Shown: positions 1 to 11,473, counted from the first letter of the stretch. The stretch is DNA of 64,000 nucleotides from Stutzerimonas sp. S1 (GCF_025966695.1 NZ_JAOEIY010000005.1:124001-188000), one strand, 5' to 3'. Notes: generated by a model not told the origin, from the letters alone. Translations and numbers: made by a program.

Positions 1-1445
<1,445 letters not shown>

Positions 1446-1650
1446 GAACCTACCTGGGTCAGTCGAACCATTGCAGGCCGGGCCTGCGCGAAAGCCGGCG
1501 ATTATAGGGGAAGTGCGACGACTGGCCTCAAGCGAATCGGCCGGATGGCGCTCGCACAGGTGCAGACGACATGCGCCGCCGGCGGAAGGCCAGCTTCGGC
1601 GGGAAAAATCTGCTAACAATGGCTGTCAGTAGCGCCGATCCACACTGCGC

Positions 1651-1656
1651 CATAAT
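1651..1656 (+). promoter_or_regulatory. -10-like element upstream of ompR
   Basis: CATAAT (5 of 6 to the sigma-70 -10 consensus) lies 26 bases before the ompR start, in the tex-ompR divergent gap. No convincing -35 hexamer is visible, so this is only a candidate. A GGGAG ribosome-binding site sits just before the ATG at 1683. Confidence 0.35.
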
Positions 1657-1682
1657 GCGCCGTCGATAATCCGGGAGTTCCC

Positions 1683-2417
1683 ATGAGCAGCACAGCGCCC
1701 GCCAGCGAAGGCGAAAAAATCCTCATCGTCGATGACGATGCCCGTCTGCGGCGTCTGCTCGAGCGCTTTCTCGACGAGCAGGGCTATCGCGTGCGCACCG
1801 TGGAGAACACCGAACAGATGGACCGGCTGCTCAGCCGAGAGCTGTTTCATCTGGTGGTGCTCGATCTGATGATGCCCGGCGAGGATGGTCTGTCAGCCTG
1901 CCAGCGGTTGCGCGAGGGCAACAACCAGATCCCGATCATCATGCTCACCGCCAAGGGCGACGAGGCCAGCCGCATCCAGGGGCTGGAGCAGGGCGCCGAT
2001 GATTACCTGGCCAAGCCGTTCAACCCCCGTGAGCTGCTGGCGCGCATTCGCGCGGTGCTGCGCCGGCAGGCACCACAGGTGCCCGGTGCGCCGGGCAGCG
2101 AGGACGAGATCGTCACCTTCGGCGACTACCAGCTGTCGCTGGCGACCCGTGAGCTGACCAAGGGCGATCAGGTGCACATGCTGACCACCGGCGAGTTCGC
2201 CGTGCTCAAGGCGCTGGTGCAGCACGCCCGCGAGCCACTGACCCGTGACAAGCTGATGAACCTCGCTCGCGGGCGCGAATGGGACGCCCTGGAGCGCTCC
2301 ATCGACGTGCAGATCTCGCGCCTGCGCCGGCTGATCGAGCCCGACCCGTCCAAGCCGCGTTACATCCAGACGGTATGGGGCGTGGGCTACGTGTTCGTGC
2401 CGGACGGTAACAAGTAG
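1683..2417 (+). CDS. ompR: Two-component response regulator OmpR
   Basis: A 244-residue OmpR/PhoB-family regulator. The receiver domain occupies residues ~12-125, with the acidic pair in ILIVDDD, the phospho-acceptor Asp in VVLDLMMPGEDG and the conserved Lys in DDYLAKPF. The C-terminal winged helix ends in the typical VWGVGYVFVPDG. It is cytoplasmic and binds DNA on phosphorylation by the kinase encoded 76 bases downstream. The pair is presumed to respond to osmotic or envelope conditions, as in enterics, but Pseudomonas targets cannot be read from the sequence. The start has a GGGAG ribosome-binding site. Confidence 0.95.
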   Translation: MSSTAPASEGEKILIVDDDARLRRLLERFLDEQGYRVRTVENTEQMDRLLSRELFHLVVLDLMMPGEDGLSACQRLREGNNQIPIIMLTAKGDEASRIQGLEQGADDYLAKPFNPRELLARIRAVLRRQAPQVPGAPGSEDEIVTFGDYQLSLATRELTKGDQVHMLTTGEFAVLKALVQHAREPLTRDKLMNLARGREWDALERSIDVQISRLRRLIEPDPSKPRYIQTVWGVGYVFVPDGNK

Positions 2418-2493
2418 TCGTGAGGCCGCGCAGCTGGCGGCCTTGTTTCGTTCGCGCGGCGCGAGCCGCGTTCCCACGCAGTCCTGGCCCGTC

Positions 2494-3825
2494 ATGAAAA
2501 CCCCGCTGTGGTTCCCGCAAAGCTTCTTCGCCCGCACGCTGTGGATGGTGCTGGTGGTCGTGCTGTTCTCCAAGGTGCTGACGCTGTTCTACCTGATGGC
2601 GAACGAGGATGTACTGGTGGATCGCCAGTACAGCCACGGTGCGGCGCTGACCCTGCGTGCCTACTGGGCGGCGCGCGATGACGACCGCGAGCGGATCGGC
2701 CGCGCGGCCGGCCTGCAGACGGTGCCGGAGCTGGAAGTGCCGCGCGGCGAATACCACTGGCCCTACACCGATATCTTCCAGCGCCAGATGCGCGCCGAAC
2801 TCGGACCGCAGACCGAAGTTCGCGTGCGCATCCAGCCGTCCACCGCGATCTGGGTGCTGGCGCCCAGCCTCGGCCGCGACTGGGTGAGGGTGCCGCTGTA
2901 CGCCTATCCGCTGCGCGGCCAGCGCATCTGGAGCGTGCTTGGCTGGTTCCTCGGCATCGGCCTGCTGTCGACGGCCGCGGCGTGGATCTTCGTCAACCAG
3001 CTCAACCTGCCGCTCAAGCGGCTGGTCTACGCCGCGCGGCAGATCGGCAAGGGGCGCAGCGTGCGCTTGCCGATCGGCGATACGCCGAGCGAGATGACCG
3101 AGGTCTATCGTGCCTTCAACCAAATGGCCGAGGACGTCGAGCAGGCCGGTCGCGAACGCGAGCTGATGCTCGCCGGGGTGTCGCATGACCTGCGCACGCC
3201 ACTAACGCGCCTGCGCCTGTCGCTGGAGCTGATGGCCGGCGACGACGAACTCACCGAGGACATGATCCGCGACGTTGAGGACATGGATGCGATCCTCGAT
3301 CAGTTCCTCGCCTTCGTCCGCGACGGCAGCGACGAACCGGTGGAGAACCTCGATCTGGCCGAGCTGATCCGCGAGGTGGTGGCGCCGTACAACCAGCACG
3401 AGGAGTCGGTGCGCCTGTGCGTCGAGCCGATGCCCAAGCTGGCGCTGCGGCGGGTGTCGATCAAGCGCCTGCTGGTCAACCTGATCGAGAATGCGCGGCG
3501 CTATGGCGGCGACGGCGTGGAAGTCGCCGCGTCCGTTTCCGGCGACAGCAACGCGCCCTACGTGGTGCTCAGTGTGCTCGATCGTGGACCGGGCATCGCT
3601 CCGAGCGAGCTGGAAGGCATCTTCAATCCGTTCATTCGCGGCGACCGTGCGCGTGGCGGCAAGGGTGCCGGTCTAGGCTTGGCGATCGTCAAGCGCATTG
3701 CCTCGCAGCACGGCGGCGTCGTCGAGCTGCGCAATCGCGAGGGCGGTGGCCTGGAGGCGCGGGTCAGCCTGCCGCTGGGGTTGCTACTACCGCGCGATGC
3801 GGTGCAGGGCAAGCCGGCCGGCTGA
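2494..3825 (+). CDS. envZ: Sensor histidine kinase EnvZ
   Basis: A 443-residue inner-membrane kinase. There is an N-terminal membrane segment (residues ~12-35), a periplasmic loop, a second membrane segment (ILGxGLLSTAAAWIFV region), and a HAMP linker following. The HisKA box has His in AGVSHDLRTPLTRLRLSLEL, then an ATPase domain with N (NLIENARRYGG), G1 (DRGPGIAP) and G2 (GKGAGLGLAIVKRI) boxes. The ATG at 2494 (MKTPLWFPQSFF) is preferred; an in-frame start at 2443 would add 17 residues without a membrane or domain function. It follows ompR by 76 bases and is surely its cognate kinase. Confidence 0.94.
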   Translation: MKTPLWFPQSFFARTLWMVLVVVLFSKVLTLFYLMANEDVLVDRQYSHGAALTLRAYWAARDDDRERIGRAAGLQTVPELEVPRGEYHWPYTDIFQRQMRAELGPQTEVRVRIQPSTAIWVLAPSLGRDWVRVPLYAYPLRGQRIWSVLGWFLGIGLLSTAAAWIFVNQLNLPLKRLVYAARQIGKGRSVRLPIGDTPSEMTEVYRAFNQMAEDVEQAGRERELMLAGVSHDLRTPLTRLRLSLELMAGDDELTEDMIRDVEDMDAILDQFLAFVRDGSDEPVENLDLAELIREVVAPYNQHEESVRLCVEPMPKLALRRVSIKRLLVNLIENARRYGGDGVEVAASVSGDSNAPYVVLSVLDRGPGIAPSELEGIFNPFIRGDRARGGKGAGLGLAIVKRIASQHGGVVELRNREGGGLEARVSLPLGLLLPRDAVQGKPAG

Positions 3826-3862
3826 AGCGTCCGGCGCCTGCATTTGGCGCGCGGCGCGGGGC

Positions 3863-4768
3863 TCAGCCCTTGCCCTTGGTCCGCGTCAGGTGCGGGCCGC
3901 CGTTCTTCTCCAGGTATTCGATGATCAGTCCGGCGACGTCCTTGCCGGTGGTTTCCTCGATGCCGGCCAGGCCCGGTGAGGAGTTGACCTCCATCACCAG
4001 TGGACCGTGGTTGGAGCGCAGGATGTCGACGCCGGCCACGTTCAGGCCCATCACCTTGGCCGCGCGGATGGCGGTCATGCGCTCTTCCGGGGTGATCTTG
4101 ATCAGGCTGGCGGTGCCGCCGCGATGCAGGTTGGAGCGGAACTCGCCGGGTTTGGCCTGGCGCTTCATCGAGGCGATCACCTTGTCGCCGACGACGAAGC
4201 AGCGGATGTCGGCGCCGCCGGCTTCCTTGATGTACTCCTGCACCATGATGTCCTGTTTGAGGCCCATGAACGCCTCGATCACCGACTCGGCGGCCTTTTC
4301 CGTCTCACAGAGCACCACGCCGATGCCCTGGGTGCCTTCCAGCACCTTGATCACCAGCGGGGCGCCATTGACCATCTGGATCAGGTCGGGAATATCGTCG
4401 GGCGAGTGGGCGAAGCCGGTCACCGGCAGGCCGACGCCGCGTCGCGACAGCAGCTGCAGTGCGCGTAGTTTGTCGCGCGAACGGGCGATCGCCACCGACT
4501 CGTTGAGCGGAAACACGCCCTGCATCTCGAACTGGCGCAGCACGGCGCAGCCGTAGAAAGTTACCGAGGCGCCGATGCGCGGGATCACCGCGTCGAACCC
4601 CTCCAGCGGCTTGCCGCGGTAATGAATCTGCGGCTTGTGGCTGGCAATGTTCATGTAGGCCCGCAGGGTGTCGATCACCACCACCTCATGGCCCCGCTGC
4701 TGGCCGGCTTCGACCAGGCGGCGAGTTGAATACAGGCGCGGATTGCGCGACAGCACGGCGATTTTCAT
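3863..4768 (-). CDS. rimK: Ribosomal protein S6 glutamate ligase RimK
   Basis: A 301-residue ATP-grasp ligase that adds glutamate residues to the C-terminus of ribosomal protein S6. ATP-grasp motifs are visible: [15 protein letters not shown], the QEYI segment and the Mg-binding [10 protein letters not shown] near the C-terminus. The start at 4768 ([18 protein letters not shown]) matches the family; an upstream in-frame ATG at 4837 would add a non-conserved tail. Its ATG overlaps the stop of rimB by four bases (ATGA), so the two are translationally coupled. In P. fluorescens RimK works with RimB and RimA; no rimA lies in this window. Confidence 0.95.
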   Translation of the reverse strand: MKIAVLSRNPRLYSTRRLVEAGQQRGHEVVVIDTLRAYMNIASHKPQIHYRGKPLEGFDAVIPRIGASVTFYGCAVLRQFEMQGVFPLNESVAIARSRDKLRALQLLSRRGVGLPVTGFAHSPDDIPDLIQMVNGAPLVIKVLEGTQGIGVVLCETEKAAESVIEAFMGLKQDIMVQEYIKEAGGADIRCFVVGDKVIASMKRQAKPGEFRSNLHRGGTASLIKITPEERMTAIRAAKVMGLNVAGVDILRSNHGPLVMEVNSSPGLAGIEETTGKDVAGLIIEYLEKNGGPHLTRTKGKG

Positions 4769-5232
4769 TGGGCACCGGGGGAAGTGAGGATCTGGGGTTT
4801 GTCTTGGATGTAGGAGCTTGATGGATCGATCAGCCATTGCCCGTCGATAAGCGCCTTGGAGCCGAGCAGCAGACGGTAGCGCATGGTCTTACGGCAGGTC
4901 AGGGTGAACTCCACTGGCCAGACGTGGCTACCGAGCGCGAGCAGGGTACGCACCACGTAGCGTGTTTGCACCTGGCCGTTGGAACTCTTGATGGTCTTGT
5001 GCGCCACCAGCGGTGCTTCGCAGCGGTGCCGGCGCTGTACCAGGGTGCCCAGATGCGCGGTGAAGCGAACCCAGGGCTGGCCGTCACGCTCGAATTCGCT
5101 AATCTCGGTGGCGTGCAGCGCCGAGGTGCTGGCGCCGGTGTCGATCTTCGCGCGCAGGCCGACCACGCCCAGATCTGGCAGGGCGACCCATTCACGCAGC
5201 CCGATGACGGTATGGGGATCAAGGCTCTTCAA
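4765..5232 (-). CDS. rimB: RimB-type retropepsin-like protease
   Basis: A 155-residue protein of the family annotated as RimK-associated protease. The hallmark is the single aspartic-protease-like motif [14 protein letters not shown] (residues ~29-42), followed by the conserved [12 protein letters not shown] segment. Family members have a retropepsin-like fold. In P. fluorescens RimB is reported to counteract or process RimK-modified S6; that role is transferred here by homology and by the four-base overlap with rimK. Translation starts close to the divergent hslR promoter region. Confidence 0.85.
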   Translation of the reverse strand: MKSLDPHTVIGLREWVALPDLGVVGLRAKIDTGASTSALHATEISEFERDGQPWVRFTAHLGTLVQRRHRCEAPLVAHKTIKSSNGQVQTRYVVRTLLALGSHVWPVEFTLTCRKTMRYRLLLGSKALIDGQWLIDPSSSYIQDKPQILTSPGAQ

Positions 5233-5333
5233 GGGGGGTATCCGGAGAGTGTGCGGCCATTCTAGACGGGGTGCATGACAACTGCATCCGTCTGCTCCAG
5301 GCTATGACCACGAGCCGGTGAACAGGTTGAGCG

Positions 5334-5729
5334 ATGACTGTAAAAGACGATGACAAGGTGCGCCTGGACAAGTGGCTGTGGGCTGCGCGCTTCTTCAAGA
5401 CCCGTGCGCTGGCCAAGGAGGCCATCGAGGGCGGCAAGGTGCATTGCCGTGGCGAGCGCTGCAAGCCGGGAAAGGAACCCAAGGTGGGCGATGAACTGGT
5501 GATCCGCGTCGGCTTCGATGAGCGCACGGTGGTGATTCGTGAGTTGTCCGCGGTACGCCGGGGCGCGCCGCAGGCCCAGCTGCTTTACGAAGAAACCGCG
5601 CAGAGCCTGGCGCGACGCGAGGAGGCCGCAGCGCAGCGCAAGGCCGGGGCGCTCGGCGTACAGACCGACGGCCGGCCGAGCAAGAAGCAGCGTCGGCAGA
5701 TCCAGCTACTGCGTGATTTCAAGGGCTGA
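5334..5729 (+). CDS. hslR: Heat-shock protein 15 (Hsp15), ribosome rescue factor
   Basis: 131 residues. An N-terminal S4 RNA-binding domain (VRLDKWLWAARFFKTRALAKEAIEGGKV) is followed by a basic, Arg/Lys/Gln-rich tail ending KKQRRQIQLLRDFKG. Hsp15 binds 50S subunits that carry a trapped nascent chain and helps recycle them. It sits upstream of hslO (Hsp33) as in other Pseudomonas, a classic heat/oxidative-stress pair. Length and motif order fit the family. Confidence 0.93.
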   Translation: MTVKDDDKVRLDKWLWAARFFKTRALAKEAIEGGKVHCRGERCKPGKEPKVGDELVIRVGFDERTVVIRELSAVRRGAPQAQLLYEETAQSLARREEAAAQRKAGALGVQTDGRPSKKQRRQIQLLRDFKG

Positions 5730-5758
5730 CCGCCGGTTCCGCTGCGCCGGCGGTTCTT
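5729..5758 (+). terminator. Possible weak terminator after hslR
   Basis: An 8-bp inverted repeat ACCGCCGG/CCGGCGGT with a 10-base loop begins at the hslR stop codon and is followed by TTCTT. The T tract is poor, so it may only attenuate read-through into hslO. Confidence 0.35.
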
Positions 5759-5822
5759 GGTGCAGGCGCGCTTTGCGCCTAGAATCGATCCCCTTTCCGC
5801 GTCCTGTACCTGCGAGCCCGGC

Positions 5823-6710
5823 ATGTCCGATCAAACCCAGCGTTTCATTTTCGATGACTCCGATGTGCGTGGTGAAACCGCCACGCTCGCCGAAAGCTAC
5901 CAGCACGTGCTGGCCAAGCACGCCTATCCGCAACCGGTGGCGCAGTTGCTCGGCGAACTGCTGGCGGCGGCGGCGCTGCTGGTCGGCACGCTGAAGTTCG
6001 ACGGCCTGCTGTCGTTGCAGGCGCGCTCCGAAGGGCCGGTGCCGCTGCTGATGGTGGAATGCTCCAGTGATCGCGAGGTGCGCGGTATCGCCCGCTATCA
6101 CGCCGAGCAGATCGAAGCGGGCGCGACGCTGCACGAGCTGATGCCCGACGGCATGCTGGCGATCACCGTCGACCCGACCAGGGGCCAGCGCTACCAGGGC
6201 ATCGTCGGCCTGGACGGAGTCGATCTGGCTGCGTGCCTGTCCGAGTACTTCGTCGCGTCCGAGCAACTGCCGACCCGCTTCTGGCTGGCCGCCGACAGTC
6301 GCCGCGCCTGCGGTCTGCTGCTGCAGCAGCTGCCGGCCGATCGCATCCACGATCCGGAAGAGCGTGAAGCCAGCTGGCAGCACCTGCGCACGCTGGCCGA
6401 TACCCTTACCGCCGAGGAACTGCTCGGCCTGGACACCGAGACCGTGCTGCATCGGCTCTATCACGAGGAACAGTTGCGCCTGTTCGAGGCGCAACCGATC
6501 CGCTTCCGCTGCAGCTGCTCGCGCGAGCGCTCGGCCAATGCGCTGGTCAGCCTCGGCCAGCACGATGCCGAACAGTTGCTCCAGGAACAGGGCGGTACGG
6601 TCACCGTGGATTGCCAGTTCTGCAACGAACGCTATGCCTTCGATGCCGCCGATATCGCCCAGCTGTTCGCCGGCGGTGGCGTTCAGGAGGCTTCGGACAC
6701 GCGTCACTGA
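5823..6710 (+). CDS. hslO: Hsp33 redox-regulated holdase chaperone
   Basis: 295 residues. The C-terminal zinc/redox switch is clear: a CSC motif, then after the usual spacing CQFC, both in the last 60 residues. On oxidation these cysteines form disulfides and the cytoplasmic protein becomes an ATP-independent holdase. The start at 5823 ([18 protein letters not shown]) is the family start; an upstream in-frame ATG at 5757 lies in the hairpin region. It is downstream of hslR, consistent with joint stress expression. Confidence 0.95.
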   Translation: MSDQTQRFIFDDSDVRGETATLAESYQHVLAKHAYPQPVAQLLGELLAAAALLVGTLKFDGLLSLQARSEGPVPLLMVECSSDREVRGIARYHAEQIEAGATLHELMPDGMLAITVDPTRGQRYQGIVGLDGVDLAACLSEYFVASEQLPTRFWLAADSRRACGLLLQQLPADRIHDPEEREASWQHLRTLADTLTAEELLGLDTETVLHRLYHEEQLRLFEAQPIRFRCSCSRERSANALVSLGQHDAEQLLQEQGGTVTVDCQFCNERYAFDAADIAQLFAGGGVQEASDTRH

Positions 6711-6776
6711 TAGCGTTGTGCTGCGATGAACCTTTTGGCCATCACAGGCTCATACCCTGCGCGTCGCGTTTTCTGG

Positions 6777-6782
6777 CATAAT
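6777..6782 (+). promoter_or_regulatory. -10-like element for the pckA leader
   Basis: CATAAT, 5 of 6 to consensus, about 85 bases before the pckA ATG. If used, transcription starts near 6789 and produces an ~80-base leader with two hairpins. No good -35 is visible, which would suit an activator-dependent promoter. Confidence 0.4.
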
Positions 6783-6802
6783 CGCGCGCACTTTTTTTCG
6801 AT

Positions 6803-6856
6803 GTAGTTCGCCGTTTGGCGCACTACAACAGCATGGAGGAATCGGCCCAGGGCCGA
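6803..6856 (+). promoter_or_regulatory. Structured 5' leader of pckA (two hairpins)
   Basis: Hairpin 1 spans 6803-6826, with nine of ten pairs formed between GTAGTTCGCC and GGCGCACTAC around a GTTT loop. Hairpin 2 at 6842-6856 is a near-perfect TCGGCCC/GGGCCGA palindrome just before the pckA ribosome-binding region. They are separated by a strong GGAGGA that belongs to a short upstream ORF. A regulatory role is inferred from structure only. Confidence 0.4.
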
Positions 6857-6871
6857 CGGGGACACTCATGA
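6833..6871 (+). CDS. 12-codon upstream ORF overlapping the pckA start
   Basis: ATG at 6833 encodes [12 protein letters not shown] and stops at TGA 6869-6871, which overlaps the pckA ATG (6868) as ATGA. That arrangement is typical of translational coupling. No strong ribosome-binding site precedes the upstream ATG, although a GGAGGA lies at its start. It could be a leader peptide or a chance reading frame; conservation would decide. Confidence 0.3.
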   Translation: MEESAQGRRGHS

Positions 6872-8412
6872 CGCAAGCGACCAACGCCGTGTACACCGAC
6901 ATCAGCATCGCGCAATTGATTGAAGAAGCCGTCAAGCGCGGTGAGGGTGAGCTGGCTGCCAATGGCTCTCTGGTGGTTAAGACCGGGCACCGCACAGGTC
7001 GTTCTCCGGCTGACCGCTTCATCGTCGAGGAGCCAAGCACTCAGCACCACATTGCCTGGGGTCCGATCAACCGCCCGTTCCCGGCCGGCAAGTTCGAGGC
7101 GCTGTGGAACCGCGTCGAAGCCTACCTTGGTGAGCGCGACTGCTTCGTTTCTCACGTGCATGTCGGTGCCGACCCCGAGCACTACCTGCCGGTCAAGATG
7201 AGCACCGAAACCGCCTGGCACAACCTGTTCGGCCGCTGCCTGTTCATCGAGCCGGAAACCTTCAATCCGGCTGGCAAGAGCGAGTGGCGCATTCTCAACG
7301 CGCCGTTCTTCGTCTGCGAGCCGGAGCGTGACGGCACCAACTCCGATGGTTGCGTGATCCTCAACTTCGCCGAGAAGAAGGTGCTGATCGCCGGCATGCA
7401 GTACGCCGGCGAGATGAAGAAGGCCATGTTCTCCGTGCAGAACTACCTGCTGCCGGACGTCGACGTGCTGCCAATGCACTGCGCTGCCAACATCGGCGAG
7501 GATGGCGATACCACCCTGTTCTTCGGTCTGTCCGGCACCGGCAAGACCACCCTGTCGGCGGACGAGTCGCGTTACCTGATCGGTGACGACGAGCACGGCT
7601 GGGGCGTGGGTCGCGTGTTCAACATCGAGGGCGGTTGCTACGCCAAGTGCATCGACCTGTCCGAGAAGAACGAGCCGGTGATCTGGAAGGCCATCAAGTT
7701 CGGCGCCGTGCTGGAGAACGTGGTGCTCAACGAGCAGACCCGCCTGCCCGACTACGCCGATGCCAGCCTGACGCAGAACAGCCGCGCCGCCTATCCGCTG
7801 GAGCACGTCGAGAAGCGTTCCGAGAAGAATCTCGGCGGTGAGCCGAAAGCGGTGATCTTCCTGACTTGCGACCTGACCGGCGTGCTGCCGCCAGTGTCGA
7901 TCCTCAACAACGAGCAGGCGGCCTACCACTTCCTGTCCGGTTACACCGCGCTGGTCGGCTCCACCGAAATGGGTTCGGGCAGCGGCATCAAGTCGACCTT
8001 CTCCACCTGCTTCGGCGCGCCGTTCTTCCCGCGTCCGGCCGGCGAGTACGCCGAGCTGCTGATCAAGCGCATCAACGCGTTCGGCTCCAAGGTTTACCTG
8101 GTCAACACCGGCTGGACCGGTGGTGGCTACGGCGTCGGCAAGCGCTTCAACATCCCGACCACTCGCGCGGTGATCGCGGCGATCCAGAGCGGCGCGCTGG
8201 TCGGTGCCGAAACCGAGCACCTGCCGATCATCAATCTGGATGTGCCGAAGGCCGTCGCTGGCGTTGAAACCCAGCTGCTCAACCCGCGCAACACCTGGAC
8301 GGATTCGAGCGCTTACGATCTGGCTGCGAAGGAACTGGCGACCAAGTTCATCGAGAACTTCAAGAAGTTCGACGTCTCCGACGCCATCAAGAACGCTGGC
8401 CCGCAGCTCTAA
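6868..8412 (+). CDS. pckA: ATP-dependent phosphoenolpyruvate carboxykinase
   Basis: 514 residues, the usual size of the ATP-type enzyme. It converts oxaloacetate and ATP to PEP, CO2 and ADP, the first committed step of gluconeogenesis in the cytoplasm. The P-loop (kinase-1a) is [11 protein letters not shown], with the Mg/metal-binding DDEHGW segment ~25 residues further on and the [11 protein letters not shown] substrate motif near the N-terminus. It follows the hslR-hslO pair but has its own promoter region and a strong terminator, so it is probably monocistronic. It fits gluconeogenic growth on organic acids, together with fbp at 38365. Confidence 0.97.
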   Translation: MTQATNAVYTDISIAQLIEEAVKRGEGELAANGSLVVKTGHRTGRSPADRFIVEEPSTQHHIAWGPINRPFPAGKFEALWNRVEAYLGERDCFVSHVHVGADPEHYLPVKMSTETAWHNLFGRCLFIEPETFNPAGKSEWRILNAPFFVCEPERDGTNSDGCVILNFAEKKVLIAGMQYAGEMKKAMFSVQNYLLPDVDVLPMHCAANIGEDGDTTLFFGLSGTGKTTLSADESRYLIGDDEHGWGVGRVFNIEGGCYAKCIDLSEKNEPVIWKAIKFGAVLENVVLNEQTRLPDYADASLTQNSRAAYPLEHVEKRSEKNLGGEPKAVIFLTCDLTGVLPPVSILNNEQAAYHFLSGYTALVGSTEMGSGSGIKSTFSTCFGAPFFPRPAGEYAELLIKRINAFGSKVYLVNTGWTGGGYGVGKRFNIPTTRAVIAAIQSGALVGAETEHLPIINLDVPKAVAGVETQLLNPRNTWTDSSAYDLAAKELATKFIENFKKFDVSDAIKNAGPQL

Positions 8413-8430
8413 GCTGGTACCGTGTTAATG

Positions 8431-8456
8431 AAAAAGCCGCCTTCGGGCGGCTTTTT
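8431..8456 (+). terminator. Rho-independent terminator of pckA
   Basis: AAAAAGCCGCC-TTCG-GGCGGCTTTTT, a GC-rich stem with a UUCG tetraloop and T tract, beginning 18 bases after the pckA stop. Confidence 0.9.
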
Positions 8457-8589
8457 CGTGGGCGTCTTCTGGGCTTATCGGCTGGTGAATTATCGAGAAG
8501 GTCGATTCTTATCATCAGAAAGGTCCTGTGGTTTCGATCAATTGTGGCCTTTAGCATGGCGGCTTACGTTGGTTCAGGAGCCGTCTCCC

Positions 8590-9192
8590 ATGAATATCGA
8601 ACAAGCCATTGTCAGCCGCCGCGCGGTCAAAGCCTATGATCCGGACTTCCAGCTCAGTCGCGAGGAGAAGGATGAGTTGCTGCGTCTGGCGCTGCTCGCA
8701 CCGTCGGCCTTCAACCTGCAGCATGTGCGTCTGGTCGAGGTAAGCGATCCCACGCTACGGGCGAGGATCCGCGAGGTCGGTTGGAATCAGGCCCAGATGA
8801 CCGATGCCTCGATGCTGGTGGTGGTTTGCGCCAAGCTCGACCGCTGGGAAACGGATGTCCGTCGCGTCTGGGAAGGTGCGCCGGAGCAGGTGCAGGACTA
8901 TATGGCCGGTGCCATCGACAACTATTACCGCGACAAGCCGCAGGTGCAGCGCGACGAGACCATGCGCAGCTGCGGCCTGCTGGCGCAGACGCTGATGCTG
9001 GCCGCGCGCGGCAAGGGCCTGGAGTCCTGCCCGATGGATGGCTTCGACTTCGAGGCGGTAGCGCGGCTGATCAATTTGCCGGCCAACCATGTGATCGGCC
9101 TGATGGTCGCGGTGGGCAAGGGCACCGCTGAGCCTAAGCCGCGTGTCGGCAAGTTGCCGTTCGACGAGCAGGTGATCCGCGACCGCTTCTGA
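8590..9192 (+). CDS. Nitroreductase-family flavoprotein
   Basis: 200 residues of the NfsB/nitroreductase fold. The N-terminal FMN-binding motif is SRRAVKAYDP, then LLRLALLAPSAFNLQHVRLVEV (the APSxxN motif). The middle carries the CGLLAQTLMLAARGKGLESCPMDGF segment typical of the family. It is likely an FMN-dependent NAD(P)H oxidoreductase acting on quinones or nitro compounds; the substrate cannot be assigned. The start at 8590 (MNIEQAIVSRRAV) is chosen over an upstream in-frame ATG at 8425-8431 that lies in the pckA terminator. It is a single gene between two terminators. Confidence 0.88.
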   Translation: MNIEQAIVSRRAVKAYDPDFQLSREEKDELLRLALLAPSAFNLQHVRLVEVSDPTLRARIREVGWNQAQMTDASMLVVVCAKLDRWETDVRRVWEGAPEQVQDYMAGAIDNYYRDKPQVQRDETMRSCGLLAQTLMLAARGKGLESCPMDGFDFEAVARLINLPANHVIGLMVAVGKGTAEPKPRVGKLPFDEQVIRDRF

Positions 9193-9204
9193 GCGGGCGG
9201 AAGT

Positions 9205-9234
9205 AAAAAGGGCGTGCCTCGGCACGCCCTTTTT
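9205..9234 (+). terminator. Terminator between the nitroreductase and the FIST chemoreceptor (probably bidirectional)
   Basis: AAAAAGGGCGTGCC-TCG-GGCACGCCCTTTTT: a long stem with A and T tracts on both sides, between two converging genes. Confidence 0.9.
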
Positions 9235-9251
9235 CGTTGCCGCCGCGAAAC

Positions 9252-11273
9252 TCAGAGGGCCGTCAGGCCGAGCAGGTGGTCGGCGACGCCTTTGGTCTGC
9301 CGCGATGTGTCGGCGGTGAGGCCGCTGGTACTTTGCAGCGCCTCGAGCACGCCGGTCAGCGCGCCGACGTCCGCTGACTGGCTCTCGATGTGCTGCGCGA
9401 CGGCGCGGATCTCGTCGGCCAGCCGGTCGATGTCGCTGCCGATCTCCTCGGCATTATGCCGGGTGATCTCGGCCAGCTTGCGCACCTCGTCGGCGACCAC
9501 GGCAAAGCCACGGCCCATCTCGCCGGCGCGGGCGGCCTCGATGGCCGCGTTCAGTGCCAGCAGGTTGGTTTGCCCAGCGATCTGCTGGATGGTCTGCACC
9601 ACTGACTGGATGCGCTGGCTGGACTGCGCCAGATCGCGCGCGCTACCGACTACCTCATCCGCCTGGCTGACCATTTGCCGGACCGAACCGCCAGCCTGAT
9701 CGATCACCAGACCCTGCTGATCGATGTTCAGCGCCAGCTCGTCCATCGAGCGGTGCAGGTCGGTGGCGCATTGACGGAGCTGATCGGCCATGTGCTGACG
9801 CTGCTGGTCGGCGTCCAACAGCACGGCGCCAAGGTCGGCCAGGCCGCTGAACACCGGACGGATGTGCTCGTCGAGGCCGCCGACGTCCAGACTGCTCTGA
9901 TAATCCTGGCGCTTGAACTGCTCGATCTGCTTGACCACCACCTGGCTCAGGCCGGCGAGTTTCTTGATCTGGCGACGCAGGAAGAACGCCTTGAACTCGC
10001 CGTGGTAGGCGATGAAGTTGTCGGTGTATTCATCGTGAAACGCGGCGCTGCCATGGGTACGGAAGAAGAACACCGCGGTCAGCGTCTGGTTGAGGTTCAG
10101 GCCAAGGATCTCGCCAAAGGTGGAGTAGCCGACTACTGGCGTGCCTGCGAATACCTCGTGCATGCCGTTCAGTGCCTGGGCGTTGTTCAGTCGGCGCAGG
10201 ATGCAGTCGTTGAGGATGCCTACCAGCGGCCGGCCCGGCTTGTTGCGCATGAAGCGCTGGAAGTCACGTCGGGTGGCTTCGACCAGCGGCGTGCGTTTGA
10301 CCATCACCAGCTCCTCGCCGGGCGCGACGTCGCAGAACAGGTGTACGCGCTCGTTGGCGAAGTCGATCCGCGCGATCGAGCGCACGAACACCTCCTCGCC
10401 CACGCGGATGGCGAAGGAGTAGTCCGCCAGCCGCGCCTCCAGTTCGCTCGACGAACAGTGCAGCGCCTCGCAAAGAGCGGCGACCATGGAGCGGATGTTG
10501 CCGCGGGCGTCCACCACCTGGCTGATGTAGCGATCTTCCAGCGAGGCGCTGAGTACGCTCAGGCTGAGTGCGGTCGGTTCGAAGTTCTGGCTTTTGAACA
10601 CACCGAAACGCACGTCGCGGGCGCATTTGAGGAAGACGATCAGGGCGTGGTTCTGATAGGCGCGCTTGCCGTCGTGCAGCTGCGTCTTGCGAAAGTCCAG
10701 GGTGCCACCCGCCGAACCGCCGACGAACAGGCAGGGAAACCGGCCAGACTCGTACAGCGCTTCCATGAAGAACGACTCTGAGGCCGAAAGGCCGTCGAAA
10801 AAGATGTTCGCCAGGGTGTCGCGGTAGTCGATCGGCATCGTTACCTGCAGGCGCCGCAACGATTCGGTGAGGCGGGCGATGCGTTGCGCCATGCTCAGGC
10901 GGGCACCCTGGCCGCGGATGTCCTCGCATTCCAGCGGTACATGGACGATCTCTGCCGCGGCAATCACGCTGGCGTCGAACAGCTGCAGCGCGACGCGATC
11001 CCAGCTATCGCCAGTGCTGCAGTACAGGTGGGCGTTCTGGCTGGACAGCTCGCCAGCGGTGCTGCACAGACTGATGGTCGCCAGGGGGAAGCGCTGCGTC
11101 AGTTGTCGTGCGATGGCATCGAGGTCGACATGTGGCGAGACGAAACCGGCGACGTAGGTCGGCCGGAAGCGCAGTGCCGCGAGTTGCTGGGGAAGCTGTG
11201 CGGCGCTGCAGAGCAGGCTGTGCACGCCTTCGGCCTGACCGGCTTTTGACTTGGTTCGAAGAAAGGGAATCAT
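9252..11273 (-). CDS. Soluble chemoreceptor with FIST sensory domains (FIST-MCP)
   Basis: 673 residues with no membrane segment. Residues ~25-230 match FIST_N (GGSAGG glycine motif, NHALIVFLK strand) and ~240-400 match FIST_C ([18 protein letters not shown]). The C-terminal ~200 residues are a short methyl-accepting signalling hairpin, with the highly conserved tip [20 protein letters not shown] and [17 protein letters not shown] domains are predicted small-ligand sensors, possibly for amino acids, so this is likely a cytoplasmic receptor feeding a CheA/CheW pathway. No chemotaxis genes are nearby. The domain call is firm; ligand and output are unknown. Confidence 0.88.
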   Translation of the reverse strand: MIPFLRTKSKAGQAEGVHSLLCSAAQLPQQLAALRFRPTYVAGFVSPHVDLDAIARQLTQRFPLATISLCSTAGELSSQNAHLYCSTGDSWDRVALQLFDASVIAAAEIVHVPLECEDIRGQGARLSMAQRIARLTESLRRLQVTMPIDYRDTLANIFFDGLSASESFFMEALYESGRFPCLFVGGSAGGTLDFRKTQLHDGKRAYQNHALIVFLKCARDVRFGVFKSQNFEPTALSLSVLSASLEDRYISQVVDARGNIRSMVAALCEALHCSSSELEARLADYSFAIRVGEEVFVRSIARIDFANERVHLFCDVAPGEELVMVKRTPLVEATRRDFQRFMRNKPGRPLVGILNDCILRRLNNAQALNGMHEVFAGTPVVGYSTFGEILGLNLNQTLTAVFFFRTHGSAAFHDEYTDNFIAYHGEFKAFFLRRQIKKLAGLSQVVVKQIEQFKRQDYQSSLDVGGLDEHIRPVFSGLADLGAVLLDADQQRQHMADQLRQCATDLHRSMDELALNIDQQGLVIDQAGGSVRQMVSQADEVVGSARDLAQSSQRIQSVVQTIQQIAGQTNLLALNAAIEAARAGEMGRGFAVVADEVRKLAEITRHNAEEIGSDIDRLADEIRAVAQHIESQSADVGALTGVLEALQSTSGLTADTSRQTKGVADHLLGLTAL

Positions 11274-11473
11274 GGCGGCTTCGCTCGTAAGACTGCAGGA
11301 ATCCAGCGCCGCTGCAGTGCCAATGTCGCCAGGCGGGTGCCGGGGCAGGGCAACGCAAGTCGCGCGGCTTCAGGGTGACGTTACGAGCATGTGCGGGTGG
11401 GTGGCTATGCAACCATGGCGCCGCTACGGAAGTAGCAAGTGCCGACGCCTTTGGTAGGGTGCGGCGGCTTGGC

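Noticed and set aside
8500..8590. Possible FNR-like half-sites (GATCAA) before the nitroreductase
   Set aside because: Only one half of the palindrome is present (TTCGATCAATTG) and the other arm does not match TTGAT.
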